From assembly GCA_964610175.1 (NCBI GenBank), contig CAZSVE010000064.1, positions 1-17,506 on the forward strand: a stretch of 17,506 nt of DNA. The letters are read 5' to 3'. The notes below the pieces were generated by a model, which had not been told where the DNA came from, made no database searches, and saw only the letters and a list, made by a program, of their open reading frames with translations. Below, piece after piece: positions 1 to 7,523 of this stretch. Made by a program: the position numbers and the translations under genes. Source of the DNA: CAZSVE01 sp964610175. GTDB taxonomy: Bacteria > Pseudomonadota > Gammaproteobacteria > HK1. Each line of letters starts with the position of its first letter. The first letter of the stretch is position 1.

Positions 1-49
1 CGCTAACATGTCCTCCATGCGATGGAATTTTGGTTCCGGCTTTGCCGGG

Positions 50-535
50 TTAGGGTGCAGTGCCACCCAGTATCCCGCTCCACTCCTGAAGCTCTCTGAT
101 CTCACGTCTCCGATTCGCCGCGAGATATTCCGGGTTTATGGTCCCATTCTGGGTAATCGCCCGCGCTTTCCCTCGGGCATACTCATGGTATCCGTAGCAT
201 ACGACATCGATGAGCAGATCCAGCGAACCACAATGTTCCCGGATGGCTTGCCTTCGAATGCTTTCGTGAGCTTCCTGTCCCGGTGTGTCGATGAAGGAAA
301 AAGGGACCTTGTTTATCTCCATGGAAGAAGCGGGGGTACCGCTTGTTCTGGTGGAATAATGGATGACCTCGGGCATATCCGTGGTCAACGATTGAATCAG
401 GTTGGTTTTTCCGACGCCACTCGATCCCAGCATCAATACCTTGACTCTCTTTTTGAATAACGCGAGGAGCTGGTCGATCCAACCCTGCTGTTTAGCGATG
501 TCGTGGATCTGTTTGGCTCCAATCCCAATATCCAT
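50..535 (-). CDS. Truncated small GTPase (P-loop GTPase of conflict-system type)
   Basis: This 161-aa protein has a P-loop GSSGVGKT at residues 37-44 and a G3 motif DTPG at 83-86, so it starts as a TRAFAC-class GTPase. A stretch with VVCYGYHEYARGK and NPEYLAANRRREI (about 111-146) resembles a family of stand-alone bacterial GTPases in which an EW..LLG segment is followed by a WLITVVTKADLWW-like G4 region. Here the frame stops right after EWSGILGG, so the G4 motif (TKxD) and everything beyond it are missing. It probably cannot bind GTP normally. The start at 535 is supported by an AAGGAGT Shine-Dalgarno sequence just upstream on the minus strand. A small ORF (554-673) ends 18 nt before it and may share its transcript. 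The family assignment comes from remembered motifs; the truncation is seen directly. Confidence 0.7.
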   Translation of the reverse strand: MDIGIGAKQIHDIAKQQGWIDQLLALFKKRVKVLMLGSSGVGKTNLIQSLTTDMPEVIHYSTRTSGTPASSMEINKVPFSFIDTPGQEAHESIRRQAIREHCGSLDLLIDVVCYGYHEYARGKARAITQNGTINPEYLAANRRREIRELQEWSGILGGTAP

Positions 536-553
536 GGCTGACTCCTTATGATT

Positions 554-673
554 TTACGATGAAACAGCAACCGCTCTTTTGTTTTCCGGGGTGATGGAAG
601 CTTCCTTCATGATCGTTGGATCGATGGTGGGCACGCTGCGCTTTGCCCATTCTGCATGGGGCATATCTTTCAT
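554..673 (-). CDS. Small hypothetical protein upstream of the GTPase, possibly a frameshifted remnant
   Basis: This 39-residue frame begins MKDMPHAEWAKRSVPTIDP and ends 18 nt before the GTPase start, so the two could be co-transcribed. Its composition looks protein-like, but no good ribosome binding site precedes its ATG. In another frame just upstream (minus strand from ATG 719) the sequence reads MDQGFAFKIDPYPPDDE before turning into improbable His-rich sequence. The two protein-like stretches join plausibly if one indel lies near position 675. I infer a small GTPase-associated protein of roughly 55-60 aa that has been frameshifted. I do not recognise its family or function. Confidence 0.35.
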   Translation of the reverse strand: MKDMPHAEWAKRSVPTIDPTIMKEASITPENKRAVAVSS

Positions 674-817
674 CGTCGGGAGGATAGGGGTCGATCTTGA
701 ATGCAAAGCCTTGGTCCATAGTAAAGGCAGCCTTTAATATGGAAGAAAAATCTCGCTATGATAAACCAAACTTAAATAAAGAAGTTGCTTACTCGAGGTC
801 TTGATCGGGGTGTATGA

Positions 818-927
818 CTAGCGAAGCTTCGCTTTGATCCGATGAAGCATGATTTGGTAGTAGTAGGGCAAAATCAGTGTTTTATAAAACTTGACTCATT
901 TGCGAAGATGAGTGGGAAATAAACAAA
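818..927 (+). repeat. Dispersed repeat, copy A
   Basis: This copy opens with the perfect palindrome AGCGAAGCTTCGCT (820-833), followed by TTTGATCCGATGAAGCATGA, a GTAGTAGTAG stretch, an AAAATCAGTGTTTTATAAAA block and TTTGCGAAGATGAGTG. The order recurs at 2263-2173 (inverted), 6949-7015 and 8487-8590. By eye, copies A and B agree at roughly 80% over about 90 bp. No coding capacity is visible. It ends immediately before the fic coding region, so the candidate GTG start at 912 lies inside the repeat. It is probably a non-autonomous (MITE- or REP-like) element. Confidence 0.75.
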
Positions 928-935
928 ATATACCC

Positions 936-2096
936 ATGGCGAAATCGAATAACGACACCAGGGCAGGACGATATGTCAACCAGATGAATGGTTACAAGGC
1001 ATTCATTCCGGCGCCACTACCTCCGGATCCGCCCATCGAGCTGAAAGGAAAACTGCAAAATTTACTTTCACGGGCCGACCGGGCCCTCGGACGTCTTGAT
1101 GGATCGATTCAGACCCTGCCGAATTCCGACCTTTTCGTCACAATGTACATTCGCAAGGAGGCCGTGCTTTCCAGTCAAATCGAGGGTACGCAAAGTTCCT
1201 TGCAGGATGTGCTCACCGCCGAGGCTCGGATGTACTCACCCAGCAGACCGAGCGATGTCGATGAAGTATTCAACTACGTCCGCGCCATGAATCATGGTCT
1301 TGAACGATTACGAGAGCTACCAATTTCCGTACGACTCATCCGCGAGATCCATACGGAGCTGCTCAGCGGCGCTCGGGGACAACATCTAACCCCCGGGGAG
1401 TTGCGCACCAGCCAGAACTGGATTGGTTCCGCCGGTTGCGCATTGCGTGAAGCGACCTTCGTTCCACCGCCTCCCCATGAAGTACCGGTGGCGCTCGGCG
1501 AGCTGGAGCGTTTCTTGCATGGAGACACGCAGCTTCCACTGCTGATCAAAATCGGCCTGTCCCATGCCCAGTTCGAGACCATCCACCCGTTTCTCGATGG
1601 TAATGGGCGCATCGGGCGTTTGCTGATTACCTTTTTACTGTGTGAGAAAAAGGTCCTGTTGAAACCCGTGCTGTACCTCTCCCACTTCTTCAAGCACCAT
1701 CGCCAGGAATATTATGAGCACCTTCAGGCCGTCCGTGATCGGGGTGCCTGGGAAGAGTGGCTGATTTTCTTTCTGGAGAGCGTTTTCGAGGTGAGTCGGC
1801 AAGCTACCAACACGGCCCGGCAGATTCTCATGCTGCGCGAGCAACACCGCCAGGTAATTACGGATAAACTCGGGCGTGCCTCCGGCAATGGGCACCGTGT
1901 CTTGGAATACCTCTATCGGCACCCCATTCTCTCCGTCCGCGAAGTGAAGGAACTAACGAATGTCTCTTCCCCGGCAGCCAATAATCTCGTTGCCAAATTG
2001 GTCGAGCATGGAATCCTCCACGAACTGACCAACCAGAAGCGCAATCGACGTTTTACATACCAGGATTATATCCGCTTGTTTCAGGATGAGGTGTAA
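936..2096 (+). CDS. Fic family protein (class II, with C-terminal winged helix)
   Basis: Fic proteins usually transfer AMP from ATP to a hydroxyl side chain of a target protein. This 386-aa protein has the full catalytic motif HPFLDGNGRIGR at residues 217-228, including the catalytic His217 and the phosphate-binding GNGR loop. It also has an N-terminal inhibitory motif, S-x3-EG, within SSQIEG at about 79-84. That placement defines class II Fic proteins, where the inhibitory helix is in the same chain, so no separate antitoxin is needed. The last 80 residues (LEYLYRHPILSVREVKELTN onward) look like a winged helix-turn-helix, as in SoFic-type proteins. I prefer ATG 936 over the in-frame GTG at 912 because that GTG lies in the tail of repeat copy A; neither start has a strong Shine-Dalgarno. 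Inverted copies of the dispersed repeat flank the gene. The protein looks intact. Confidence 0.92.
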   Translation: MAKSNNDTRAGRYVNQMNGYKAFIPAPLPPDPPIELKGKLQNLLSRADRALGRLDGSIQTLPNSDLFVTMYIRKEAVLSSQIEGTQSSLQDVLTAEARMYSPSRPSDVDEVFNYVRAMNHGLERLRELPISVRLIREIHTELLSGARGQHLTPGELRTSQNWIGSAGCALREATFVPPPPHEVPVALGELERFLHGDTQLPLLIKIGLSHAQFETIHPFLDGNGRIGRLLITFLLCEKKVLLKPVLYLSHFFKHHRQEYYEHLQAVRDRGAWEEWLIFFLESVFEVSRQATNTARQILMLREQHRQVITDKLGRASGNGHRVLEYLYRHPILSVREVKELTNVSSPAANNLVAKLVEHGILHELTNQKRNRRFTYQDYIRLFQDEV

Positions 2097-2109
2097 CGAG
2101 TGATGATTG

Positions 2110-2170
2110 CTAGCGAAGCTTTGCCTCGAACCATTAAGGCATGGCACAGCATTGGTAAAGCAAAACCGGC
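2110..2170 (+). repeat. Diverged dispersed-repeat arm (B'), paired with copy B
   Basis: This stretch begins GCTAGCGAAGCTT and can be aligned without gaps to the first 65 or so bases of copy A. Identity is only about 60% past the palindrome, including a shared GCAAAA and CGTTT block. It faces copy B, so 2110-2263 has inverted ends (GCTAGCGAAGCTT against GCCAGCGAAGCTT read from the other side). Confidence 0.45.
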
Positions 2171-2172
2171 GT

Positions 2173-2263
2173 TTCGCGAACGAGTCGAGTTTTACAAAAC
2201 ACTAGGTTTTGCTCTACTAATATCAAATCACGCTTCATCGGATCAAAGAGAAGCTTCGCTGGC
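2173..2263 (-). repeat. Dispersed repeat, copy B (inverted)
   Basis: Read on the minus strand from 2263 it gives AGCGAAGCTTCTCT, TTTGATCCGATGAAGCGTGA, AGTAGAGCAAAA, AGTGTTTTGTAAAACTCGAC and TTCGCGAA, matching copy A in order and spacing. It lies downstream of fic in the opposite orientation to copy A. Downstream of it, 2278-2379 holds a 33-codon open stretch (MLPFDEPGTW...) that could be the tail of a lost gene; I cannot assign it. Confidence 0.75.
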
Positions 2264-2390
2264 AGTGATTTCCCGTGATGCTCCCTTTTGATGAACCAGG
2301 CACGTGGAGAATCGATTCGGTCAGGAAACTCGAAGCCATGGGGTTCGATATCGATCCAAACCGCGTACTCGGAACGTGAGAGAATCAATA

Positions 2391-3245
2391 ATGATGAAAT
2401 TACAAGCTAAACACGCCGGGATTTCTTTCCGTGAACGGATCGAATCCAACAAGATATTACCCCTTATCGGTGTTTATGACGTCTTTTCGGCATGCCTTGT
2501 CGCGAAGCATTTCGATGGTGTTTTTTGTAGCGGTTTCGGTTTTTCCGCAAGCTGTTATGGGATACCCGACATCGGTTTCGCCAATTGGCGGGACATGCTC
2601 GATTACGCTTCGCGCATCCGGCATGTCCTCCCGGAGAGCCATATCCTGGTGGATATCGACGATGGTCTCGGCGATGAGATCATGGCGGCGAATACGGTGC
2701 ATGCCCTGGAGAACAATGGTATTTCCGCGGTGATGTTGGAGGATCAGCAACGCCCTCGAAGGTGTGGGCACTCCGAAGGCAAACGGATACTGCCCATCGG
2801 GGAGTATCTGATCAAATTGAACCATGCCTTGAAATCCCGAGACGAACTCTTCGTCATTGCCCGCACCGATGCCGTGATCCCGGAGGAAGGGATGGATCGG
2901 GCCGTGGCCTATGCCGAAGCGGGCGCCGATGGGGTGATGGTGGAGGCCATCGACGATCTGGAGGTGATTCGGCAATTACGCCAGGAAGTGCAATGCCCAA
3001 TCATGGTCAATCGACTCCATGATGGTCGAAGCCCGAATTGGACGTTACCGGAGATGGAAGAGGCCGGTGTGTCCATCGTGATATATAGCGCGCCTTGTCT
3101 CTTTGCGGCCCAGTACGGCATCGAACGTTACCTGGAAGACCTGGTTCGGGGACGAGGTAAACTGCCGGAATCGGGTACGGTGGATGTGGATGCCTGCAGG
3201 ATGGTTTTGGCGGAAGGGATGGAGGCGGCCTGGTTCAGGCCATGA
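2391..3245 (+). CDS. Isocitrate lyase/PEP mutase superfamily enzyme
   Basis: This 284-aa TIM-barrel enzyme belongs to the superfamily that makes or breaks C-C or C-P bonds next to a carboxylate, in a Mg-dependent active site. Visible signatures are the metal-binding DIDDGLGD at about 88-95 (the D-x-D-x-G-x-G equivalent), LEDQ at 116-119, and PRRCGH at 122-127 with Cys125. A Cys in the gating loop is typical of lyases such as methylisocitrate lyase (KRCGH) rather than of PEP mutase, so a lyase or hydrolase reaction is more likely than phosphonate synthesis. It is close to the length of methylisocitrate lyase. ATG 2391 (or the adjacent ATG 2394) fits the start of the fold; longer in-frame sequence upstream reads as non-coding. 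No phosphonate or methylcitrate-cycle genes are nearby, so the substrate cannot be inferred. Confidence 0.85.
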   Translation: MMKLQAKHAGISFRERIESNKILPLIGVYDVFSACLVAKHFDGVFCSGFGFSASCYGIPDIGFANWRDMLDYASRIRHVLPESHILVDIDDGLGDEIMAANTVHALENNGISAVMLEDQQRPRRCGHSEGKRILPIGEYLIKLNHALKSRDELFVIARTDAVIPEEGMDRAVAYAEAGADGVMVEAIDDLEVIRQLRQEVQCPIMVNRLHDGRSPNWTLPEMEEAGVSIVIYSAPCLFAAQYGIERYLEDLVRGRGKLPESGTVDVDACRMVLAEGMEAAWFRP

Positions 3246-3341
3246 TGACGGTCATTGTCATGCAATTTCCCCTCGACAATCGACATGACCGCCGACATGA
3301 CCGCGCGAATGCTTGGACACGGTTTTCTACATTGAACCGTA

Positions 3342-3370
3342 TGTCATTTCTCGCTTCGCTCGAAATGACA
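3342..3370. repeat. REP-type palindrome
   Basis: TGTCATTTC (3342-3350) and GAAATGACA (3362-3370) form a perfect 9-bp stem around a loop made of TCGCTTCGCTC. This resembles a palindrome recurring in intergenic regions of many bacterial genomes (GTCATTTCGAGCGAAGCGAG type). The rest of 3246-3598, between the lyase-like gene and the exporter, holds no gene that I can support. Confidence 0.6.
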
Positions 3371-3598
3371 ACATCATCGATGGGGATACTCGACCTTTTG
3401 GCCGCGGCCAAGGGCCGTGCTATGAAAGTACATAAAAAATACTTGGAAATCATTGGATGATTGATGGCGACGAAGGATCCATTCCAGGCAGGACGAGGAG
3501 CTTTCATCGCCGGGGGTGATGAGATTCGACGCGACTTGTTGTCATGTTCGGGATGTTTCGAGTCGAGGAAATTTTCCGATTGAGGGGTCGAGAATCGA

Positions 3599-4387
3599 AT
3601 GGATATCGCCAGTCTATTGTTGTTGGGGGTTGTCGCGGGAATCCTGGCGGGGTTGCTGGGGATCGGCGGCGGCGTGGTGATCGTGCCGGTGCTGTTTTGG
3701 ATCCTCGGCGCCAGGGCCGAGGTGCCCACGGCCTATCTCATGCATATCGCCCTGGGTACCTCCCTGGCGACTATCGTCGTTACCTCGCTTTCCTCCATCC
3801 GCGCCCATCATAGACGAGGAGCGGTCCAGTGGCCCATCGTGGGAAAGCTGGCGCCTGGCCTCGTCATCGGCGTTTTGCTGGGCGCGGTGGTTGCCGATGC
3901 CCTGCCGAGTGACGGCTTGCGGCTTTTCTTCGCGGTATTTATTTTACTGATATCCGTTCAACTCGGTTTCGATATCGAGGTGCATCCCCGCCGCCAACTA
4001 CCTGGCGGGGCTGGCATCGGTATTGCCGGACTTTTCATCGGAAAAATATCCGCTTTGGTGGGAATAGGCGGTGGCACGTTGACGGTTCCGTTTCTCTTGT
4101 GGTGCAACGTGCCCATTCGCCATGCCGTCGCGACGTCGGCCGCCGGTGGTTTCCCCATTGCCGTAGCGGGAACCGCGGGGTTCATGGCCACCGGCTGGCA
4201 CGTGGCCGATCTACCCGCCTGGAGCAGTGGCTACATTTATTGGCCGGCGTTTGCCGCCATTGCACCGGTAAGCCTGTTGTTTGCGCCATTGGGCGCGAAA
4301 CTGGCCCATACGCTCCCCGTCGATGTGTTGAAAAGATTGTTCGCGGTGTATCTGGTGTTGGTTGGCGTCGGTATGTTGCTTGCTTGA
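3599..4387 (+). CDS. TauE/SafE family membrane transporter (sulfite exporter-like)
   Basis: This 262-aa, strongly hydrophobic protein has the two-fold repeat of the TauE/SafE (DUF81) family. The glycine-rich motif GIGGGVVIVP at residues 21-30 recurs as GIGGGTLTVP at 155-164, each inside a membrane helix. About eight helices can be drawn, which is usual for the family. Members export or import small sulfur-containing or organic anions such as sulfite or sulfoacetate across the inner membrane; the substrate cannot be read from the sequence. The start has an upstream GAGGGG at a reasonable distance, and the second residue runs straight into helix 1. It lies 353 nt after the lyase-like gene, so it is probably transcribed separately. 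It looks intact. Confidence 0.88.
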   Translation: MDIASLLLLGVVAGILAGLLGIGGGVVIVPVLFWILGARAEVPTAYLMHIALGTSLATIVVTSLSSIRAHHRRGAVQWPIVGKLAPGLVIGVLLGAVVADALPSDGLRLFFAVFILLISVQLGFDIEVHPRRQLPGGAGIGIAGLFIGKISALVGIGGGTLTVPFLLWCNVPIRHAVATSAAGGFPIAVAGTAGFMATGWHVADLPAWSSGYIYWPAFAAIAPVSLLFAPLGAKLAHTLPVDVLKRLFAVYLVLVGVGMLLA

Positions 4388-4800
4388 AGGGATGGTGATT
4401 CTCCCACCCGTAAGACCTTCTACAAAACGCGCAGGAAATTTGTTGTCCAGGGAGAGCGAGGTTCCTGCCGATCCGAAGTTTCCCCCGAACCGACAATGGA
4501 TCGAGTTTGGTGTCACTCGCAGGCATCGTCGATTTGGTCTCCAACGGCGCGTCCAGACCGATAGACAAACATCACTTCGGCCATGTACAAAACCGCCTTA
4601 CCACGGTAATCTTTGCTCCGAAGGAACGTTGTCATTTCGTTCTTCTCCTCGGTTTGCTTTCTCGAAAATGGAGAGGGTGCCCGATAGCGGTCCTTCGTGG
4701 TTGCCATGAGAGTGCTGGCTGTTTGCTCGATTGGAGGACGCTTGCCAACCGCGGTTTGACTGCGCTCGGTGCCTGGGCATGGTCCTCAAGCAGGGTCGGT
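4388..4800. other. Gap without a convincing gene
   Basis: Several frames are open here but none resembles a known protein. The only item with translational signals is a 40-codon minus-strand frame at 4513-4635, listed separately. No tRNA-like fold was found by eye. Confidence 0.5.
4513..4635 (-). CDS. Possible small hypothetical protein
   Basis: This 40-residue minus-strand frame starts MTTFLRSKDYRGKAVLYM and ends GDQIDDACE. A good Shine-Dalgarno sequence, GAGGAGA, sits 8 nt before its ATG. The composition is plausible for a real peptide, but I recognise no family and the frame is short enough to arise by chance. It may also be a fragment of a larger lost gene. Confidence 0.25.
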   Translation of the reverse strand: MTTFLRSKDYRGKAVLYMAEVMFVYRSGRAVGDQIDDACE

Positions 4801-4841
4801 AGTCCCCGAGCGGGGTCGAAGGAACCGCCTCGGGGCTTTTT
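4801..4841 (+). terminator. Rho-independent terminator-like hairpin upstream of lepA
   Basis: AGTCCCCGAG (4801-4810) pairs with CTCGGGGCT (4829-4837) with one bulged T, followed by a TTTTT run at 4837-4841. It would end plus-strand transcription from the exporter side before lepA. Confidence 0.45.
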
Positions 4842-4908
4842 CATTGTCAGGGATGATGTTCTTGGCGACATGACCGTTTCTTCCAGTGACCCTGTTCTGC
4901 CGAGCGAA

Positions 4909-6711
4909 ATGACCACAAGACAAAATCACATCCGAAATTTCTCCATCATCGCCCATATCGACCATGGGAAATCCACCTTGGCCGACCGGTTCATCCAGGT
5001 CTGCGGTGGATTGACCGATCGGGAGATGGCCGAACAGGTCCTGGATTCCATGGATCTCGAGCGTGAGCGGGGGATCACCATCAAGGCCCAAAGCGTTGCC
5101 TTGCAATACAGCCGGAATGGGGAGACCTATTACCTCAACTTCATCGACACACCCGGACATGTGGATTTTTCCTATGAGGTATCCCGATCCCTTGCCGCTT
5201 GCGAGGGCGCCTTGCTGGTGGTCGATGCCGCCCAGGGTGTAGAGGCGCAAAGCGTCGCCAACTGTTACACCGCCCTGGATCAGGGACTCGAGGTCATTCC
5301 GGTACTCAATAAACTCGATCTCCCTTCCGCCGATGTCGGGCGGGTCAGCGAGGAGATCGAGGAAATCATCGGCATCGATGCCAGGGATGCACTACACGTC
5401 AGCGCCAAACACGGCACGGGTATCGGGGAACTACTGGATGCCATCGTATCCCGCATTCCAGCGCCTTCCGGCGGACCGGAGGCACCACTGGAGGCCCTGA
5501 TCATCGATTCCTGGTTCGACAGCTATCTGGGGGTCGTGTCCCTGGTTCGCGTGGTGCACGGCAGCATCGGTAAAAGGACCAAAATCCTGGTGATGTCCAC
5601 CGGTGTTTCGTATCAGGTGGACAAGGTGGGTGTCTTCACCCCCAAGCAACGGGAACTGGAAAGGCTCGAGATCGGGGACGTCGGTTTCGTCGTTGCCGGT
5701 ATCAAGGAGGTCAATGGCGCTCCGGTCGGTGACACATTGACCGATGTGGCGCGTCCCGCCAAGGCCCCATTGCCCGGCTTCAAGACCGTAAAACCGCAGG
5801 TCTACGCCGGCATGTTCCCGGTGGATTCCAGCGACTACGAAGACTTTCGCGAGGCCCTCGGCAAGTTGCGCCTCAACGATACCGCGCTGCAATATGAACC
5901 CGAGACATCCACCGCCTTCGGTTTCGGTTTCCGCTGTGGGTTCCTCGGCCTCTTGCACATGGACATTGTCCAGGAGCGTCTGGAGCGGGAATACAAGCTC
6001 GATCTCATTACCACCGCGCCCACCGTCGTCTATGAAATCCTGACCACCTCGGGCGACATCCGCTACGTGGACAACCCCGCCCATCTGCCCGCGCCCAACC
6101 AGATTACCGAAATCCGCGAGCCCATCGTGAATGCCGACATGCTCTTGCCGGGGGAATACGTCGGTAATGTCATCAGTCTGTGCACCGAAAAGCGCGGCGT
6201 GCAAAAAAGACTTCACTACCTTGGGCAGCAGGTGGCCTTGAGTTATGAACTCCCCATGAGCGAAGTGGTGCTCGACTTCTTCGACCGCCTGAAATCCGTC
6301 AGTCGGGGCTATGCCTCCCTGGATTATCAGTTCGTCCGCTACCAGACTGCCAACTTGATACAGCTCGATATTCTCATCAACGACGAAAAGGTCGATGCCC
6401 TTTCCACCATCGTGCACCGGGACAGGAGCTATAGCACCGGACGCACCCTCACCAAACGCATGAAGGAAATCATCCCTCGCCAGATGTTTCAGGTCGCCAT
6501 TCAGGCCACCATCGGCTCCCAGGTCATCGCACGCCAAACCGTCAAACCCTTACGCAAGAATGTCACGGCCAAATGCTACGGGGGAGATGTCACCCGCAAA
6601 CGCAAACTCCTGGAAAAACAAAAGGCCGGCAAGCGGCGCATGAAGCAATTCGGCAAGGTGGAGATCCCCCAGGCGGCATTCCTGGCCATGTTGGACAGGG
6701 GAGGAGAGTAA
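4909..6711 (+). CDS. lepA: Elongation factor 4 (LepA), ribosomal back-translocating GTPase
   Basis: LepA is a translational GTPase that binds the ribosome, can back-translocate tRNAs, and has been linked to ribosome assembly and ionic stress. From ATG 4909 the protein has 600 aa, the normal length. It shows AHIDHGKS (P-loop, 15-22), RGITIK (G2, 54-59), DTPGH (G3, 80-84) and NKLD (G4, 134-137), then the elongation-factor domains and the LepA-specific C-terminus rich in Lys/Arg (KRKLLEKQKAGKRRMKQFGK). The frame is open back to 4507, but the upstream part resembles no LepA extension. ATG 4870 is a possible alternative start. No strong Shine-Dalgarno precedes 4909. The lepB gene that often follows lepA is absent; a region of repeats and TA genes follows instead. 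Confidence 0.97.
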   Translation: MTTRQNHIRNFSIIAHIDHGKSTLADRFIQVCGGLTDREMAEQVLDSMDLERERGITIKAQSVALQYSRNGETYYLNFIDTPGHVDFSYEVSRSLAACEGALLVVDAAQGVEAQSVANCYTALDQGLEVIPVLNKLDLPSADVGRVSEEIEEIIGIDARDALHVSAKHGTGIGELLDAIVSRIPAPSGGPEAPLEALIIDSWFDSYLGVVSLVRVVHGSIGKRTKILVMSTGVSYQVDKVGVFTPKQRELERLEIGDVGFVVAGIKEVNGAPVGDTLTDVARPAKAPLPGFKTVKPQVYAGMFPVDSSDYEDFREALGKLRLNDTALQYEPETSTAFGFGFRCGFLGLLHMDIVQERLEREYKLDLITTAPTVVYEILTTSGDIRYVDNPAHLPAPNQITEIREPIVNADMLLPGEYVGNVISLCTEKRGVQKRLHYLGQQVALSYELPMSEVVLDFFDRLKSVSRGYASLDYQFVRYQTANLIQLDILINDEKVDALSTIVHRDRSYSTGRTLTKRMKEIIPRQMFQVAIQATIGSQVIARQTVKPLRKNVTAKCYGGDVTRKRKLLEKQKAGKRRMKQFGKVEIPQAAFLAMLDRGGE

Positions 6712-6948
6712 ATTCTCCCGGCGGAAGGGAATTACCGAAAGCCGAATTGCATGGCGTGGTATTACATGCCATCCGTCGTACCCATCCTTCAGTCGGAACG
6801 AGGATCCGGCGCTCGTTTCTGCACCCAAATACAGCACCTCTTGGCTTCTGTATCCGGTTCCTTTTATGGCCGTTGGGCCCTCTTCGAGATTGGCTGCATT
6901 TTCCCCTTCCCAGGTTGCATTGGTTTTTCATGGTGCCATTCCCGCTAG

Positions 6949-7015
6949 CTAGCGAAGCTTCGTTTTGAGCCGATGCAGCGTGATTTGGTAGTAGTAGAGA
7001 AAATCAGCGTTTTTT
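6949..7015 (+). repeat. Dispersed repeat, copy C (right end lost)
   Basis: CTAGCGAAGCTTCGTT, then a near-match to CCGATGAAGCGTGATTTGGT, GTAGTAGTAG and AAAATCAGCGTTTT, follow copy A almost base for base up to about 7015. There the similarity ends and a gene fragment begins. The 237 nt between lepA and this copy contain nothing I can support. Confidence 0.75.
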
Positions 7016-7016
7016 G

Positions 7017-7181
7017 GTGGATTTTTCCGATGTCAAATCGGCACCGCACAGTTTCCTCGATGCGCTCCTGGCGGCGGTCATTCGGGTGATGGGCATGAAA
7101 GCGTACAAAAAGATCAAGATCATCGATGCGGCAACGGAAATACGGGAAACCATCGATTTTATCCTGGACGAGAATACCTGA
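7017..7181 (+). pseudogene. 3' fragment of a STAS-like (DUF4325) gene
   Basis: The frame reads VDFSDVKSAPHSFLDALLAA and continues to a stop at 7179-7181 (54 codons). The pattern of a beta strand ending in DFS, then a short loop and a helix starting with SFLDA, is typical of the STAS-like DUF4325 domain, which often follows an ATPase or transcription-related domain. The 5' part is missing, and the fragment begins exactly where repeat copy C ends. No start codon with a ribosome binding site is present. I read it as a truncated gene; the family assignment rests on a short pattern. Confidence 0.55.
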
Positions 7182-7220
7182 CTTCCACAGAAATTCCCAT
7201 TTTGGGAACAAAGAATTACA

Positions 7221-7523
7221 ATGCGGGTACTGGGTAGAGATAAGCTTGTAAAGTTTTGGCGCAGACACGTAGATGTGAAAAGCGCGCTTCGGACATGGTT
7301 TCACGAAACCGAGAAGGCCGTCTGGAGAACCCCGGAAGACATCGAGCGTCGCTACCGGAGCGCGGACTTTCTTGGCGATAACCGCGTCATCTTCGATATC
7401 CGGGGCAACCATTACCGTTTGATGGTGAGGGTGCGCTACCGGAATGGTATCGTCGTTGTCGAGTGGGTGGGAACCCACGCCGAATACGATAAGAAAAACT
7501 TTCGAGACAGGGGACGAAGATGA
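7221..7523 (+). CDS. higB: HigB-type toxin (mRNA interferase)
   Basis: This 100-aa basic protein matches the HigB family in layout: an N-terminal helix region with KSALRTWFHETEKAVWRTPE, then strands with RVIFDIRGNHYRLMVRVRYR and a C-terminal VEWVGTHAEYDK (about residues 83-94). HigB toxins cleave mRNA in the ribosomal A site under stress. The stop overlaps the start of the next gene by 4 nt (ATGA), the usual translational coupling, with the toxin gene first as is normal for higBA. No residues appear to be missing. The Shine-Dalgarno is weak (GGAAC about 12 nt upstream). Confidence 0.9.
   Translation: MRVLGRDKLVKFWRRHVDVKSALRTWFHETEKAVWRTPEDIERRYRSADFLGDNRVIFDIRGNHYRLMVRVRYRNGIVVVEWVGTHAEYDKKNFRDRGRR

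Noticed and set aside
8..460. 150-codon plus-strand frame at the left end
   Set aside because: It is the reverse of the GTPase gene, whose P-loop and DTPG motifs define the coding strand.
3242..3460. 72-codon frame after the lyase-like gene
   Set aside because: It crosses the REP palindrome, has no ribosome binding site and shows no family pattern.
4507..4908. N-terminal extension of LepA by 134 residues
   Set aside because: The sequence does not resemble any LepA extension and includes a terminator-like hairpin. Starting at 4909 gives the normal 600-aa length.
5431..6537. 368-codon open frame on the minus strand
   Set aside because: Antisense to lepA, with composition typical of a shadow frame.
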